The translations under genes were made by a program, and so were the position numbers. Positions 1-11,020 of a DNA stretch of 64,000 bases are shown here, piece by piece. The stretch is from Halomonas piscis. GTDB lineage: Bacteria; Pseudomonadota; Gammaproteobacteria; Pseudomonadales; Halomonadaceae. How positions within the stretch are numbered: the stretch's first letter is position 1; each line of letters begins with the position of its first letter. The notes under the pieces were generated by a model. That model was not told the DNA's origin. It ran no database searches and saw nothing but the letters and a program-made list of their open reading frames with translations. The stretch lies in the NCBI RefSeq assembly GCF_031886125.1, contig NZ_CP119391.1:3038001-3102000 (forward strand), given 5' to 3'.

Positions 1-152
1 CCATCTACAAATTAATGATAAGCTTATGCAGCGATCGGGGAACTTGCAGCCGTAAAGGGCTCTAAGAAGGGGCGTTTCTGCAGGCGCGCCGAAGCCTACA
101 GATCTATACGCCATCGTTCTGCTCAACCGACTGATTCAACCCAAGGAGCATC

Positions 153-617
153 ATGAAAAACGTTGCCAAAACAGCCGGCTATTCACTGCTACTGGGGCTT
201 GCGCTGGGGCTTGGCGGCTGCGCCGCCCAAAGCAGCAGCCAGAGCGCCGACGACACGCCTGACGTTGCCCTTGCCAACACCTACTGGAAGCTCACCGATC
301 TGGCGGACGGCCCCGTGGCCGATACGGAGGATAACCAGCGCGAGGCGCACTTTGTGCTGCACGAAGACGACCAGCGCGTCGCCGGCGCCACGGGCTGCAA
401 CCAGCTGATGGGCAACTATACGCAAGACGCTACGCATATTGCCTTTGAGCAGCTGGCAACCACCATGATGGCCTGCCCCCAGGCAGCCGGTGCCGAACGC
501 GCCTACCTCAACGCCCTGAACCAGGCCGAGCGCTGGGAAATCGACGGCAAGACGCTGACGCTTGCCGATGGCGACAACGAGACGCTGGCCCGCTTCCAGG
601 CCGTTCACCTGTATTAA
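153..617 (+). CDS. META-domain lipoprotein (HslJ-like)
   Basis: The 154-residue product starts with a lipoprotein signal peptide: basic MKN, a hydrophobic stretch, then a lipobox LGGC with the lipidated Cys near residue 23. The mature part has the META/HslJ pattern: an NTYWKL strand near the start, a GATGCNQLMGNY segment, then TTMMACP. Proteins of this family are small envelope proteins associated with heat-shock or antibiotic tolerance; the precise function is unknown. The start is supported by AAGGAG about 8 nt upstream of the ATG. The next gene begins 28 nt downstream on the same strand, so the two may be cotranscribed. The 152 bases before it show no gene. Confidence 0.85.
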   Translation: MKNVAKTAGYSLLLGLALGLGGCAAQSSSQSADDTPDVALANTYWKLTDLADGPVADTEDNQREAHFVLHEDDQRVAGATGCNQLMGNYTQDATHIAFEQLATTMMACPQAAGAERAYLNALNQAERWEIDGKTLTLADGDNETLARFQAVHLY

Positions 618-645
618 TCACCCACTCGATCCCCAGGAGCCGCCC

Positions 646-1419
646 ATGAGCGCACCCGCCCTGCTGAGTCTGGATAGCAAAGTCGCCATTGTCACCGGCG
701 GCGGCAACGGCATCGGCCGCGCCACCAGCCTGATGCTGGCCGATCACGGCGCCAGCGTCGTCATTGCCGATCTGAAGATGGAAAACGCCCGCCGCGTGGC
801 CGACGAGATCGACGCCCGGGGCGGCACGGCGCTTCCCGTGACCTGCAACGTGACCGACGATGACGACCGGCAAGCGCTGATCAAGAAGACCCTCGAAGCC
901 TTTGGCAGCCTCCACGTGCTGGTCAACAACGCCGGCGGCGGGGGCGCGGGCCGGGAAAGCCCCGACGATATCGACGTCGACCGCTTTGCCAGCGTGTTCG
1001 AGCTCAACGTCTTCAGCATCTGGCGGCTATGCCAGCTGTGCGCCCCGCACATGCGCCGGGCGGGTGACGGCTCGATTATCAACATGTCGTCCATGAGTTC
1101 GGTCAATAAAAGCCCGGCGATCAGCGCCTACGCCTCGTCCAAGGCCGCCATCAACCACATGACGGCCAACCTCGCCCACGATTACGGCCCCGAGATCCGC
1201 GTCAACGCCGTGGGCCCGGGCGCGGTACGCACCGACGCTCTGGCCTCGGTACTTACCCCGAAGATCGAAAAGGCCATGCTCAGCCATACGCCGCTCGAAC
1301 GCCTGGGCGAGCCCGAGGACATCGCCGGGGCGGTGCTGTACTTTGCCGCGCCCATTTCCCGCTGGGTCAGCGGACAGGTGCTGTTCGTCAACGGCGGCGG
1401 CGTGCAGACACTGGACTGA
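646..1419 (+). CDS. SDR family oxidoreductase (7-alpha-hydroxysteroid dehydrogenase-like)
   Basis: This is a 257-residue classical short-chain dehydrogenase/reductase. It shows the cofactor motif TGGGNGIG near residues 17-24, NNAG after the fourth strand, catalytic Ser (NMSSMSS) and the YASSK motif with Tyr and Lys, followed by PG near the substrate loop. An acidic residue (IADLK) at the end of the second strand suggests NAD(H). The frame is open further upstream, but the ATG at 646 follows CAGGAG by a good distance and gives the normal family N-terminus. The substrate cannot be told from sequence; the TPLERLGEPEDIAGAVLYF tail is common to many SDRs. It ends just before a bidirectional terminator shared with ssb. 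Confidence 0.88.
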   Translation: MSAPALLSLDSKVAIVTGGGNGIGRATSLMLADHGASVVIADLKMENARRVADEIDARGGTALPVTCNVTDDDDRQALIKKTLEAFGSLHVLVNNAGGGGAGRESPDDIDVDRFASVFELNVFSIWRLCQLCAPHMRRAGDGSIINMSSMSSVNKSPAISAYASSKAAINHMTANLAHDYGPEIRVNAVGPGAVRTDALASVLTPKIEKAMLSHTPLERLGEPEDIAGAVLYFAAPISRWVSGQVLFVNGGGVQTLD

Positions 1420-1449
1420 CCGCGCGGCCATCTTCACCGGCCCAAAAAA

Positions 1450-1472
1450 AGCCCCGTCAAAACGGGGCTTTT
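1450..1472. terminator. Bidirectional rho-independent terminator between the SDR gene and ssb
   Basis: An 8-bp stem AGCCCCGT/ACGGGGCT with a CAAA loop is preceded by a run of A and followed by TTT, so it can end transcription from the SDR gene on the plus strand and from ssb on the minus strand. Confidence 0.8.
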
Positions 1473-1494
1473 GCCAGCGCACGATAGCTATTGA

Positions 1495-2049
1495 CTAGAA
1501 CGGAATCTCGTCGTCGAAGTCGTCGAAGCTATCGGGGTTGGGGGCGCCGTAGCTGCCGCCCTGCTGCCCCTGCTGGGGCGGGTTTTGCGGGGCCGGCTGC
1601 TGTTGCTGTCCCGGATAGCCCTGCTGCTGGGGCTGCTGCGGCTGCTGCGGCTGGGGAGCAGGCTGCTGATAAGGCTGCTGCCCGCCCGGATAGCCACCCT
1701 GCTGGCCACCGCCGCGGGAGTCGAGCATCTGCATGTCGTTGCACACCACTTCGGTCGAGTAGCGGTCCTGGCCGTTCTGATCCTGCCATTTGCGCGTTTG
1801 CAGCCGCCCTTCGATGTAGACCTTGGAGCCCTTGCGCAGATACTGCTGGGCGATCTCCGCGGTCTTGCTGAACAGCACGACGCGGTGCCACTCGGTACGC
1901 TCCTGGCGCTGGCCGCTCTGGCGGTCCATCCACGTATCCGTGGTCGCCAGGTTGAGGTTGGCCACGGCCGTGCCCGAGGGCGCAAAACGCACCTCGGGAT
2001 CCTGGCCGAGGTTGCCGATAAGAATCACCTTGTTAATACCACGAGCCAT
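1495..2049 (-). CDS. ssb: Single-stranded DNA-binding protein
   Basis: The 184-residue protein coats single-stranded DNA in replication, recombination and repair. The N-terminal OB fold (about residues 1-110) begins [19 protein letters not shown], the usual SSB start. A long linker rich in Gln, Pro and Gly follows (about 115-165). It ends in the acidic tip DDEIPF that recruits partner proteins. It lies downstream of the MFS gene on the same strand, 45 nt apart, with uvrA divergent beyond; this ssb/MFS/uvrA arrangement is common in gammaproteobacteria. Length and ends are normal. Confidence 0.97.
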   Translation of the reverse strand: MARGINKVILIGNLGQDPEVRFAPSGTAVANLNLATTDTWMDRQSGQRQERTEWHRVVLFSKTAEIAQQYLRKGSKVYIEGRLQTRKWQDQNGQDRYSTEVVCNDMQMLDSRGGGQQGGYPGGQQPYQQPAPQPQQPQQPQQQGYPGQQQQPAPQNPPQQGQQGGSYGAPNPDSFDDFDDEIPF

Positions 2050-2094
2050 CAGATACTCCTTGATGCGTCTGTCAGCGTTTCGTCAAAAAAAGTG

Positions 2095-3498
2095 TCAGCC
2101 GGCGTCGCCGGCATCACGGGAGTGCGCCGATGCCGGCAACAGCCGGGCAAGCGCCGCTTCGTCAAGGGTATTACGGTTGACCTTGAGATAGGCGACGCGC
2201 TCCTCCGGCGCCAGCATCACGTCTTCAACGCCGGCCACCTGGGCCAGGCGCTCGAGCAGTGCGTCCAGCGTTTCCGTCGGCGTTTCGTCAAGCGCTACCA
2301 CCTCGCTTGCCAGCGGCGGCGGCTTGGGCATGGACCACATGATAGCCCACCAGGCGAGAGCCAGCGCCGCGCAGCCCAAAAATACGGCGTTGAGCCCGAA
2401 AGCGCTGGACAGCCAGCCGCCCAGGGTGCCGCCAAGAAACGCACCCAGAAACTGCCCGGTGGAATACACGCCCATGGCAGTACCCTTGGCGCCCGCCGGC
2501 GCCAGCTTGCTGAGCATGGAGGGCAGCGTGGCTTCGAGCAGATTAAAGCCGGTGAAAAACGCCAGCAGCAGCGCAAACAGCCCCACCCCGTGGGATAGCG
2601 GCAGCCCCAGGCCGGCAAGGCTTGCGGTAATCACGCCGATGGCCAGCAGGCAGACGGGCTTCATCAGCTGCTTTTTTTCCGCCACGATCACCAGCGGAAT
2701 CATCAGCACGAAGGCACCGCCCATGATCAGTAGGTACACCAGCCCGTGCCAGGATTTGTCGATACCCGCGTCCACCAGCCGCAGCGGCACGGCGACGAAG
2801 CTTGCCATCAGCGTCAGATGCAGGGCAAAGATCGACAGGTCGATACGCCACAGGTCGGGGCGGACGAGCACGCGTCCAAGCTGCCCTCGGTCCATGCCCA
2901 CGTCCTGGTGTTTCACCCGGCGCGGCGCGGCAGGCACCCAGCGCCACAGCACAAAAAGCCCCACGGCAGTTAGCCCGGTAGTAAACCAGAACACCCCGGA
3001 AAGCCCGGTCTCGGCGGCAAGCCAAGGGCCCAGCGCCATGGCCACGGCAAAGGCAATGCCGATGGAAAGCCCGATGGTCGCCATGGCCGCCGTGCGCACC
3101 TGTTCCCGGGTCTGGTCGGCCAACAGTGCCATGATCGCCGCCGCCACCGCGCCGCTGCCCTGAAGCGCGCGCCCGGCAATAATGCCGGTGATGGAGTCGG
3201 CCATGGCGGCCACCGCGCTACCCAGGGCAAACAGCACCAGGCCCAGGGCGATGATGCGCTTGCGCCCGAAGCGGTCGGACAACAGGCCGAAAGGAATCTG
3301 CAGGCAGGCCTGGGTCAGCCCGTAAACGCCCAGCGCCACGCCCACCAGCAGAGGCGTTGACCCGGCCAGCTCGTCGGCGTACAGCGCCAGCACCGGCAGC
3401 ACCATGAAAAGCCCCAGCATACGCGACGCGTAGAGCCCCGCCAGGCCGCTGATGGCGCGGCGCTCGGAAGGTAGAAGCAGTGCGGAAACCTTGGCCAT
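2095..3498 (-). CDS. MFS transporter with C-terminal ferredoxin-like domain (YajR-like)
   Basis: This 467-residue inner-membrane protein has 12 predicted membrane segments and the MFS motif LSDRFGRKR between helices 2 and 3. After the last helix (about residue 385) there is a soluble tail of about 75 residues with an alternating strand-helix pattern (DALLERLAQVAGVEDV ... VAYLKVNRNTLDE). It resembles the YAM domain of E. coli YajR. The substrate is unknown. The gene sits directly upstream of ssb and divergent from uvrA. The ATG used gives the expected cytoplasmic N-terminus before helix 1. Confidence 0.85.
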   Translation of the reverse strand: MAKVSALLLPSERRAISGLAGLYASRMLGLFMVLPVLALYADELAGSTPLLVGVALGVYGLTQACLQIPFGLLSDRFGRKRIIALGLVLFALGSAVAAMADSITGIIAGRALQGSGAVAAAIMALLADQTREQVRTAAMATIGLSIGIAFAVAMALGPWLAAETGLSGVFWFTTGLTAVGLFVLWRWVPAAPRRVKHQDVGMDRGQLGRVLVRPDLWRIDLSIFALHLTLMASFVAVPLRLVDAGIDKSWHGLVYLLIMGGAFVLMIPLVIVAEKKQLMKPVCLLAIGVITASLAGLGLPLSHGVGLFALLLAFFTGFNLLEATLPSMLSKLAPAGAKGTAMGVYSTGQFLGAFLGGTLGGWLSSAFGLNAVFLGCAALALAWWAIMWSMPKPPPLASEVVALDETPTETLDALLERLAQVAGVEDVMLAPEERVAYLKVNRNTLDEAALARLLPASAHSRDAGDAG

Positions 3499-3825
3499 AA
3501 AGCCTCAACGTCAATACATCGGGGGCGGCCGCAACGCCTTGGCGTCAACGGCGCGCAAAAAGAAGGAAAGCGCTCTATTCTAGCGCGCTTCGCCGCCGCT
3601 GAAAACGCCGGCCCCCAGGCCTCAAGGGCAGCGCGCCGACAAGAGCCGTCTACACCAGGGATGGCGCAGGCAATTCCAGGAAGGGGTTCACAGCGCCCCC
3701 TCGCAGGCCTGTCGACGGCTTGCTCCAGGGAAAGTCCGAGCTAAGAGGAATAGCCTGCCGCGCTTTGCCCCCGGGGCTCGGCAAACCGTATACTCGACCT
3801 TTTGCCGCGCGTAAATGAGGTATTG
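3499..3825. promoter_or_regulatory. Divergent intergenic region between the MFS gene and uvrA
   Basis: This 327-base gap carries no gene I can support. A TATACT hexamer at 3789-3794, with TTGCCC 18 bases upstream, is a candidate uvrA promoter about 32 bases before the ATG, and ATGAGG at 3814-3819 acts as its ribosome site. I looked for a LexA box (CTGT-N8-ACAG) and saw none, although uvrA is SOS-controlled in E. coli. Confidence 0.45.
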
Positions 3826-6672
<2,847 letters not shown>

Positions 6673-6675
<3 letters not shown>

Positions 6676-6693
6676 CGCCCCGAAGGGCGCTAT
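6673..6693. terminator. Terminator between uvrA and the convergent OYE gene
   Basis: TAGCGCCC/GGGCGCTA form an 8-bp stem with a CGAA loop that overlaps the uvrA stop codon. The A-rich stretch on its 5' side would supply a U run for transcripts arriving from the minus strand. Confidence 0.65.
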
Positions 6694-6737
6694 CTCGAGA
6701 GGTAGCCGTACGCGCCGGGCTAGCCGGCCCGGAAGGG

Positions 6738-7859
6738 CTAATCCGTCAGAGCCCGAGGCTGGTCTGCCAGGAAAGGATAGTCGGTGTAGCCTTCCTCACC
6801 GCCGCCGTAAAAGGTAGCGGTGTCCGGCTCGTTGAGCGCCGCTCTCTGGCGGAAGCGCTCGACCAGGTCGGGATTGGCGATGTAGGAGCGACCGATGGCC
6901 ACGGCATCGGCGATGCCCGCGTTGATGATCTGCTCGGCGCGCTCGGCATCGTAATGGCCGCAAAAGATCAGGGCGCCGCCAAAGCGCTCGCGCAGCCCCC
7001 GGCGAAACGCCTCGGAGAGGGTAATATCGCCGCCGGCCCAGTTGGGTTCGTTGATGTGCAGGTAGGCAAGCCCCCGGGCGGAAAGCTGCTCGGTCAGGTA
7101 AAACGCCATGGCCTCGGGTTCGTCGTCGGTGAGGCCGAAAATTTCGATAAACGGCGACAGGCGCACACCGGTACGCTCGGCGCCGAACACCTCCGCCACC
7201 GCGTCGATCACTTCCAGCGGAAAGCGCGCGCGGTTTTCCAGCGAGCCGCCGTAGCGATCGCTGCGCCGGTTGCTGCCGGTGGCAAGAAACTGGTTGAGCA
7301 GGTAGGCGTTGGCCGCGTGCACCTCGACCATGTCGAAACCCGCACGCCTGGCGCGCACCGCCGCCCGGCGGTAGTCGTCCACGACCTCGGCAATTTCTTC
7401 CGTCCCCAGCGCCCGGGGCGTGCTGGTGGGATGGCGCCCGGCGCTGCCGTCGTCGAACTCGACGAAGCACTGGGCGCCTTCGCCCTTCAGCGCGCTGGGC
7501 GCGACCGGCGGCTGGCCGTCGGGCTGCACCATTTCATGGGATACGCGGCCCACGTGCCACAGCTGCAGCGCCATGCGCCCGCCCTTGGCATGTACCGCGT
7601 CCACCACCCGTTTCCAGCCGGCTTCCTGGGCGTCGGTCCAGATGCCCGGGGTATACACATAGCCCCGGGCGGTGGGGGAAATATTGGTCGCCTCGCTGAC
7701 GATCAGGCCGGCGCCGGCGCGCTGGCCGTAGTAGGTCTGCTGCAGCGGACCGGGGACGCTGTCGGGCGTACGCGCCCGGGTCAGCGGCGCCATGAGAATC
7801 CGGTTGGGCAGCGTCAAACTGCCCAAACTGACCGGCGTCAGTAGCGTTTCGTGTGCCAT
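6738..7859 (-). CDS. Old yellow enzyme family alkene reductase (NemA-like)
   Basis: This 373-residue FMN-dependent TIM-barrel protein is of the N-ethylmaleimide reductase type and reduces electron-poor C=C bonds or nitro compounds with NADPH. Visible motifs are PLTRAR near residue 25, the LWHVGR strand, HAANAYLLNQFL with substrate-binding His/Asn, and the GSLENRARF segment. FMN-phosphate binding residues lie in the FCGHYDAE and AIGRSYIANPDL region. Length is typical. It follows the CurA-like reductase by 49 nt on the same strand, so the two are probably cotranscribed as a reactive-electrophile detoxification pair. Confidence 0.92.
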   Translation of the reverse strand: MAHETLLTPVSLGSLTLPNRILMAPLTRARTPDSVPGPLQQTYYGQRAGAGLIVSEATNISPTARGYVYTPGIWTDAQEAGWKRVVDAVHAKGGRMALQLWHVGRVSHEMVQPDGQPPVAPSALKGEGAQCFVEFDDGSAGRHPTSTPRALGTEEIAEVVDDYRRAAVRARRAGFDMVEVHAANAYLLNQFLATGSNRRSDRYGGSLENRARFPLEVIDAVAEVFGAERTGVRLSPFIEIFGLTDDEPEAMAFYLTEQLSARGLAYLHINEPNWAGGDITLSEAFRRGLRERFGGALIFCGHYDAERAEQIINAGIADAVAIGRSYIANPDLVERFRQRAALNEPDTATFYGGGEEGYTDYPFLADQPRALTD

Positions 7860-7908
7860 CGGGCATCCTTGAACAGAGAATAAAACGGGCCTGGAATGGG
7901 ATCCAGAC

Positions 7909-8907
7909 TTACAGCTTCACCAGCATCTTGCCCTGATTGCTGCCGGAGAAGAGCCCCAAAAAGGCGTCGGGCAGGCTTTCCAGCCCTTCCTTGACGGTCT
8001 CCTGATAGTCGATCTCGCCGCTTGCCACCCGGGGGCCAAACGCGTTGACAAAGTCGGTGTGATGCTCCCAATGGTCAAAGACGATGAAGCCCTGCATCCG
8101 CGCCCGGCGAATCAGAATCATCGCCAGGTTGCCGGGGCCGGCGGCCGGGGCGTCGTCGTTGTAGCGGGCAATCATGCCGCACACGGCGATACGCGCGCCG
8201 ACGCGCAGGTTGTTCAGCGCGGCTTCGAGGCAGTCGCCGCCGACGTTTTCGTAGTAGACGTCAAAGCCCTCGGGGCAGGCCTCCTTCAGCGCTTTGCTCA
8301 GCTCGGCGGCGCTCTTGTCCTTGTAGCTCACCGCTTTGACGCCCTTTGACTCAAGCCACGCCAGCTTTTTCGGGTCGCCGGCAATGCCCACCACGGTACC
8401 GCCGTTGGCACGGGCCAGCTGGACGGCGAGCGATCCCACGGCGCCGCCGGCGGCGCTCACCAGCACGTTGTCGCCCTTCTGCATCCCGGCGATGACGTTG
8501 AGCCCCACCCAGGCGGTGGTGCCGGGCATGCCCAGCACGCCAAGGTAAGCCTGCTCGGGCACGTCGAAGTTTGGCAGCGGCTCGACCTGCTCCGCCGGCA
8601 GCTGGGCAATATCCCGCCAGCCGGCCATGTGGCGCACCTTGTCGCCGATCTGGAAACGCGCGTCCCGGGATTCCATTACCTCGCCCACGGCGCCGCCTTC
8701 CAGGGGCTCACCGAGGACAAACGGGTCGATATAGGTGGTCACGCCGTCCATGCGGCCGCGCATGTACGGATCCACCGATAGCCAGACGTTGCGCACGCGT
8801 ACCTCGCCCTCGGCGAGCGCACCAAGTTCGCGCTGCTCCAGCGCAAACAGCTCCCGGGATGGCAGCCCCTGGGGATGTTCATGAATGGTGTAATAGCGGC
8901 TTTGCAT
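7909..8907 (-). CDS. NADP-dependent medium-chain oxidoreductase (CurA / leukotriene B4 dehydrogenase type)
   Basis: The 332-residue zinc-independent MDR protein has the family start with YTIHEHPQGLP, the DPYMRGRM motif, the nucleotide-binding AAGGAVGSLAVQLA (about residues 150-163) and YYENVGGD. Relatives reduce alkenals, curcumin or 15-oxo-prostaglandins using NADPH; the natural substrate is unknown here. It is the first gene of a probable pair with the downstream alkene reductase. A GAGGAG ribosome site lies ahead of the ATG. Confidence 0.9.
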   Translation of the reverse strand: MQSRYYTIHEHPQGLPSRELFALEQRELGALAEGEVRVRNVWLSVDPYMRGRMDGVTTYIDPFVLGEPLEGGAVGEVMESRDARFQIGDKVRHMAGWRDIAQLPAEQVEPLPNFDVPEQAYLGVLGMPGTTAWVGLNVIAGMQKGDNVLVSAAGGAVGSLAVQLARANGGTVVGIAGDPKKLAWLESKGVKAVSYKDKSAAELSKALKEACPEGFDVYYENVGGDCLEAALNNLRVGARIAVCGMIARYNDDAPAAGPGNLAMILIRRARMQGFIVFDHWEHHTDFVNAFGPRVASGEIDYQETVKEGLESLPDAFLGLFSGSNQGKMLVKL

Positions 8908-9075
8908 GATGCACTCCTCAAATGAAAGATCGGTGCCGGATCAGCGGGGCACCTGAAAAGTAGCACGCTAATAATAGGCTCTCCGATAGCGGAATACCAA
9001 TGCAGGCTATATACAGGCGCCATGCATAATATCAATCCTGCCGAAGATAATTGGCGCTGTCGGACAGCAAACCGG

Positions 9076-10077
9076 CTACCAGTTGAGGCCGATACCCAGG
9101 TTGTAGGTGGTGTCGTTGAGGTCTTCGACGCTGTTTTCCACCCAGTCGGTTTCCACCGACATCTGCAGCGAGGCCCATTCGGTGAACGGGTAGCGCAGGC
9201 CGCTTTCGGTATCGAGCAGAAAGCTGGTGCCGCGAGAAAGCGCGCGGCCGGCGCGGCCGTTGGCGTAAACCTCGAACAGCTGGTCCCACAGATAGCGGTT
9301 GAACTGCCACTGCAGCACGCCGGCCTGGAAGTTTTCGTCACCCACGTTGGCGTATTCGTAGCGGTTGCGGGTCAAAAGCGCCGACAGCGAAAAAGCGCCG
9401 CGCTCGTTGTCCCACAGCTGATACCCCGGTCCCGCGCCAATGGAGAAACGCCGCTCCAGCGCCTCGCCCCAGTCGCGGTTGCTGCTCAAGCGTCCCTGCC
9501 AGAAACGCTGGGGGGCGAAAAAGCGCTTGGGCGAGTAGGCCAGGTGCCAGTCGTTCTTGCGCCGCTTGCCGTCACGGTATTCCCGGTGATAGCCGGCGCG
9601 CCAGCTGTGCCGCCAATGGCCGGTCTCGATGCGCTGGCGCACATCCAGCTCGAGCTCCTGGGTGTCGGCGGTGCTGTGATCGTACTCCAGGGCAATATCC
9701 ACCCCGCCGCTGGCGGTAAACGGGCGCTCGGTCGGTGACGAGGCGGCCTTTTCCCGGGCGGTTTCGGGGTCGGGGGGCTTGGGCTGAGTAGCGAATCCCA
9801 GGGCATTGGCTACTTTGATGCTCGGCGCCGGCGGCTCGTCCAGCGCCACGCGCTCCACGCGTTCGGCGTCGATGTCGATTTCGCCGGCGTAGCCGGTGTC
9901 GACGCGCCAGCGCGTCGCCGTTTTCTCGATGACCTTGCCGGTAATTCGGTCGCCGTTTTCGAGCCATAGGGTATCCGCCCACAGCGGCGACGACACCAGC
10001 CAGCAAAGCAGCACAGAAAAGCAGGGGGCAAGCCCGTGAAAGGGCGTGAACAACAACGTCGAAATGCGTGGCGGCAT
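9076..10077 (-). CDS. DUF481 family outer-membrane protein (YdiY-like)
   Basis: This 333-residue protein starts with a cleavable signal peptide ending SSPLWADTLW. Residues 35-75 (LENGDRITGKVIEKTATRW) resemble the small beta domain often found before the DUF481 barrel. From about residue 115 the sequence alternates aromatic-rich amphipathic strands (ALEYDHSTADTQELELD, WRHSWRAGYHREY) and ends NLGIGLNW with a terminal aromatic, as for outer-membrane beta barrels. The function of the family is unknown. No partner is apparent; the flanking genes on the same strand are separate units. Confidence 0.82.
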   Translation of the reverse strand: MPPRISTLLFTPFHGLAPCFSVLLCWLVSSPLWADTLWLENGDRITGKVIEKTATRWRVDTGYAGEIDIDAERVERVALDEPPAPSIKVANALGFATQPKPPDPETAREKAASSPTERPFTASGGVDIALEYDHSTADTQELELDVRQRIETGHWRHSWRAGYHREYRDGKRRKNDWHLAYSPKRFFAPQRFWQGRLSSNRDWGEALERRFSIGAGPGYQLWDNERGAFSLSALLTRNRYEYANVGDENFQAGVLQWQFNRYLWDQLFEVYANGRAGRALSRGTSFLLDTESGLRYPFTEWASLQMSVETDWVENSVEDLNDTTYNLGIGLNW

Positions 10078-10125
10078 GCTGGGTCAGGGCGTTAGCCCTT
10101 GCGCGGGTCACGGATAAAGGTAAGA

Positions 10126-10146
10126 GCCTCCCCGTTCCGGGGAGGC
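10126..10146 (-). terminator. Hairpin downstream of nrdJb
   Basis: GCCTCCCCG and CGGGGAGGC form a perfect 9-bp stem with a 3-base loop just after the nrdJb stop codon. It lacks a good U run, so it may be a weak terminator or a 3'-end stabiliser. Confidence 0.5.
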
Positions 10147-10166
10147 GAAGCGCCAAGGATAACGGC

Positions 10167-10943
10167 TTAGCCGCATTTGGACCAGCCGCAGCCGGCGTAG
10201 CAGGTAGGGCAGCCGTCCATCATGATCAGCTCGCCGCGGCACTCGGGGCAGTGGCCGACCACCGCCGGGCCGGCGGCCTCCGCGGAAGCGGAGGCACCGC
10301 CGTCAATGGGCTCGACCGTACCGGTTTCGGGCGCCCCGGCCTCTTCTTCCTCGGGCTGCCAGGCATAGCCGTTGGCTGCGCGCTGGGCATAGCGCTCCAC
10401 CAGATCTTCCACCGGTACCTGGTTGCCGTCCTGATCGAGAAACCCTCGGCGATAGAGAATCTGCTGAATCGACCAAGCGATGGCCGAGACTTCGGAGTCG
10501 TGAAACACCGGCTTGCCGTGGCGATTCCAGCCGCAGCGCACCAGCCCCTTGTCCCAGGCCACCTTGCGCAGATCCGCTACCGCCTGGGTGACGTAGCCCC
10601 CTCGGGCGGCAAGCGACAGGCTGCGCATGGTGGCGGTGATCCACTGATGCTCGCTGGATAGCTGCCCGGAGGGGAAGAAAAACTCCACCGGGCGCTCGAT
10701 TACCACGCGCTTGCCGCCGACGACGCCCTCCACGGGCATGAAGGAAACCAGCAGGTAGACTTTCTTGCGCCCTTCGGCGCCGACGTAGGAAATCTTTTCC
10801 GAAACGGCTTCCAGCGTTCCTTCAGGACGCGATGGAATACGCACGGTCAGCGGGTTCTCGTCCGGCAGCACCGGTTCGGGAGCCGCGGGCTCGTTCTGTT
10901 TGATGCGATAGCCCACGATTTTCGAGGTAATTTCAACGGCCAT
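10167..10943 (-). CDS. nrdJb: Class II ribonucleotide reductase, small C-terminal polypeptide NrdJb
   Basis: In Pseudomonas aeruginosa the B12-dependent reductase is split into NrdJa and NrdJb; this 258-residue protein has the NrdJb features. It contains a TSCPD-type central region (RGGYVTQAVADLRKVAWDKGLVRCGW) and ends in a Cys-rich tail, CPEC...CPTCYAGCGWSKCG. The tail would bind zinc and carry the cysteines that re-reduce the active site. An in-frame GTG exists at 10955, but the ATG at 10943 has GGAGA 5 nt upstream (10949-10953) and is preferred. It lies 77 nt downstream of nrdJa on the same strand, so both are probably made from one message. Confidence 0.88.
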   Translation of the reverse strand: MAVEITSKIVGYRIKQNEPAAPEPVLPDENPLTVRIPSRPEGTLEAVSEKISYVGAEGRKKVYLLVSFMPVEGVVGGKRVVIERPVEFFFPSGQLSSEHQWITATMRSLSLAARGGYVTQAVADLRKVAWDKGLVRCGWNRHGKPVFHDSEVSAIAWSIQQILYRRGFLDQDGNQVPVEDLVERYAQRAANGYAWQPEEEEAGAPETGTVEPIDGGASASAEAAGPAVVGHCPECRGELIMMDGCPTCYAGCGWSKCG

Positions 10944-11020
10944 GATGTTCTCCACTCAACAGCAAAATCTGGATAACGGACACGAAATGACGCCCGGGCC
11001 GCCGCCCGGACGCAAGGCGC

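Noticed and set aside
3499..3825. LexA (SOS) box upstream of uvrA
   Set aside because: No CTGT-N8-ACAG match was found; CTGTCGACGG...CTCCAG near 3708 has wrong spacing.
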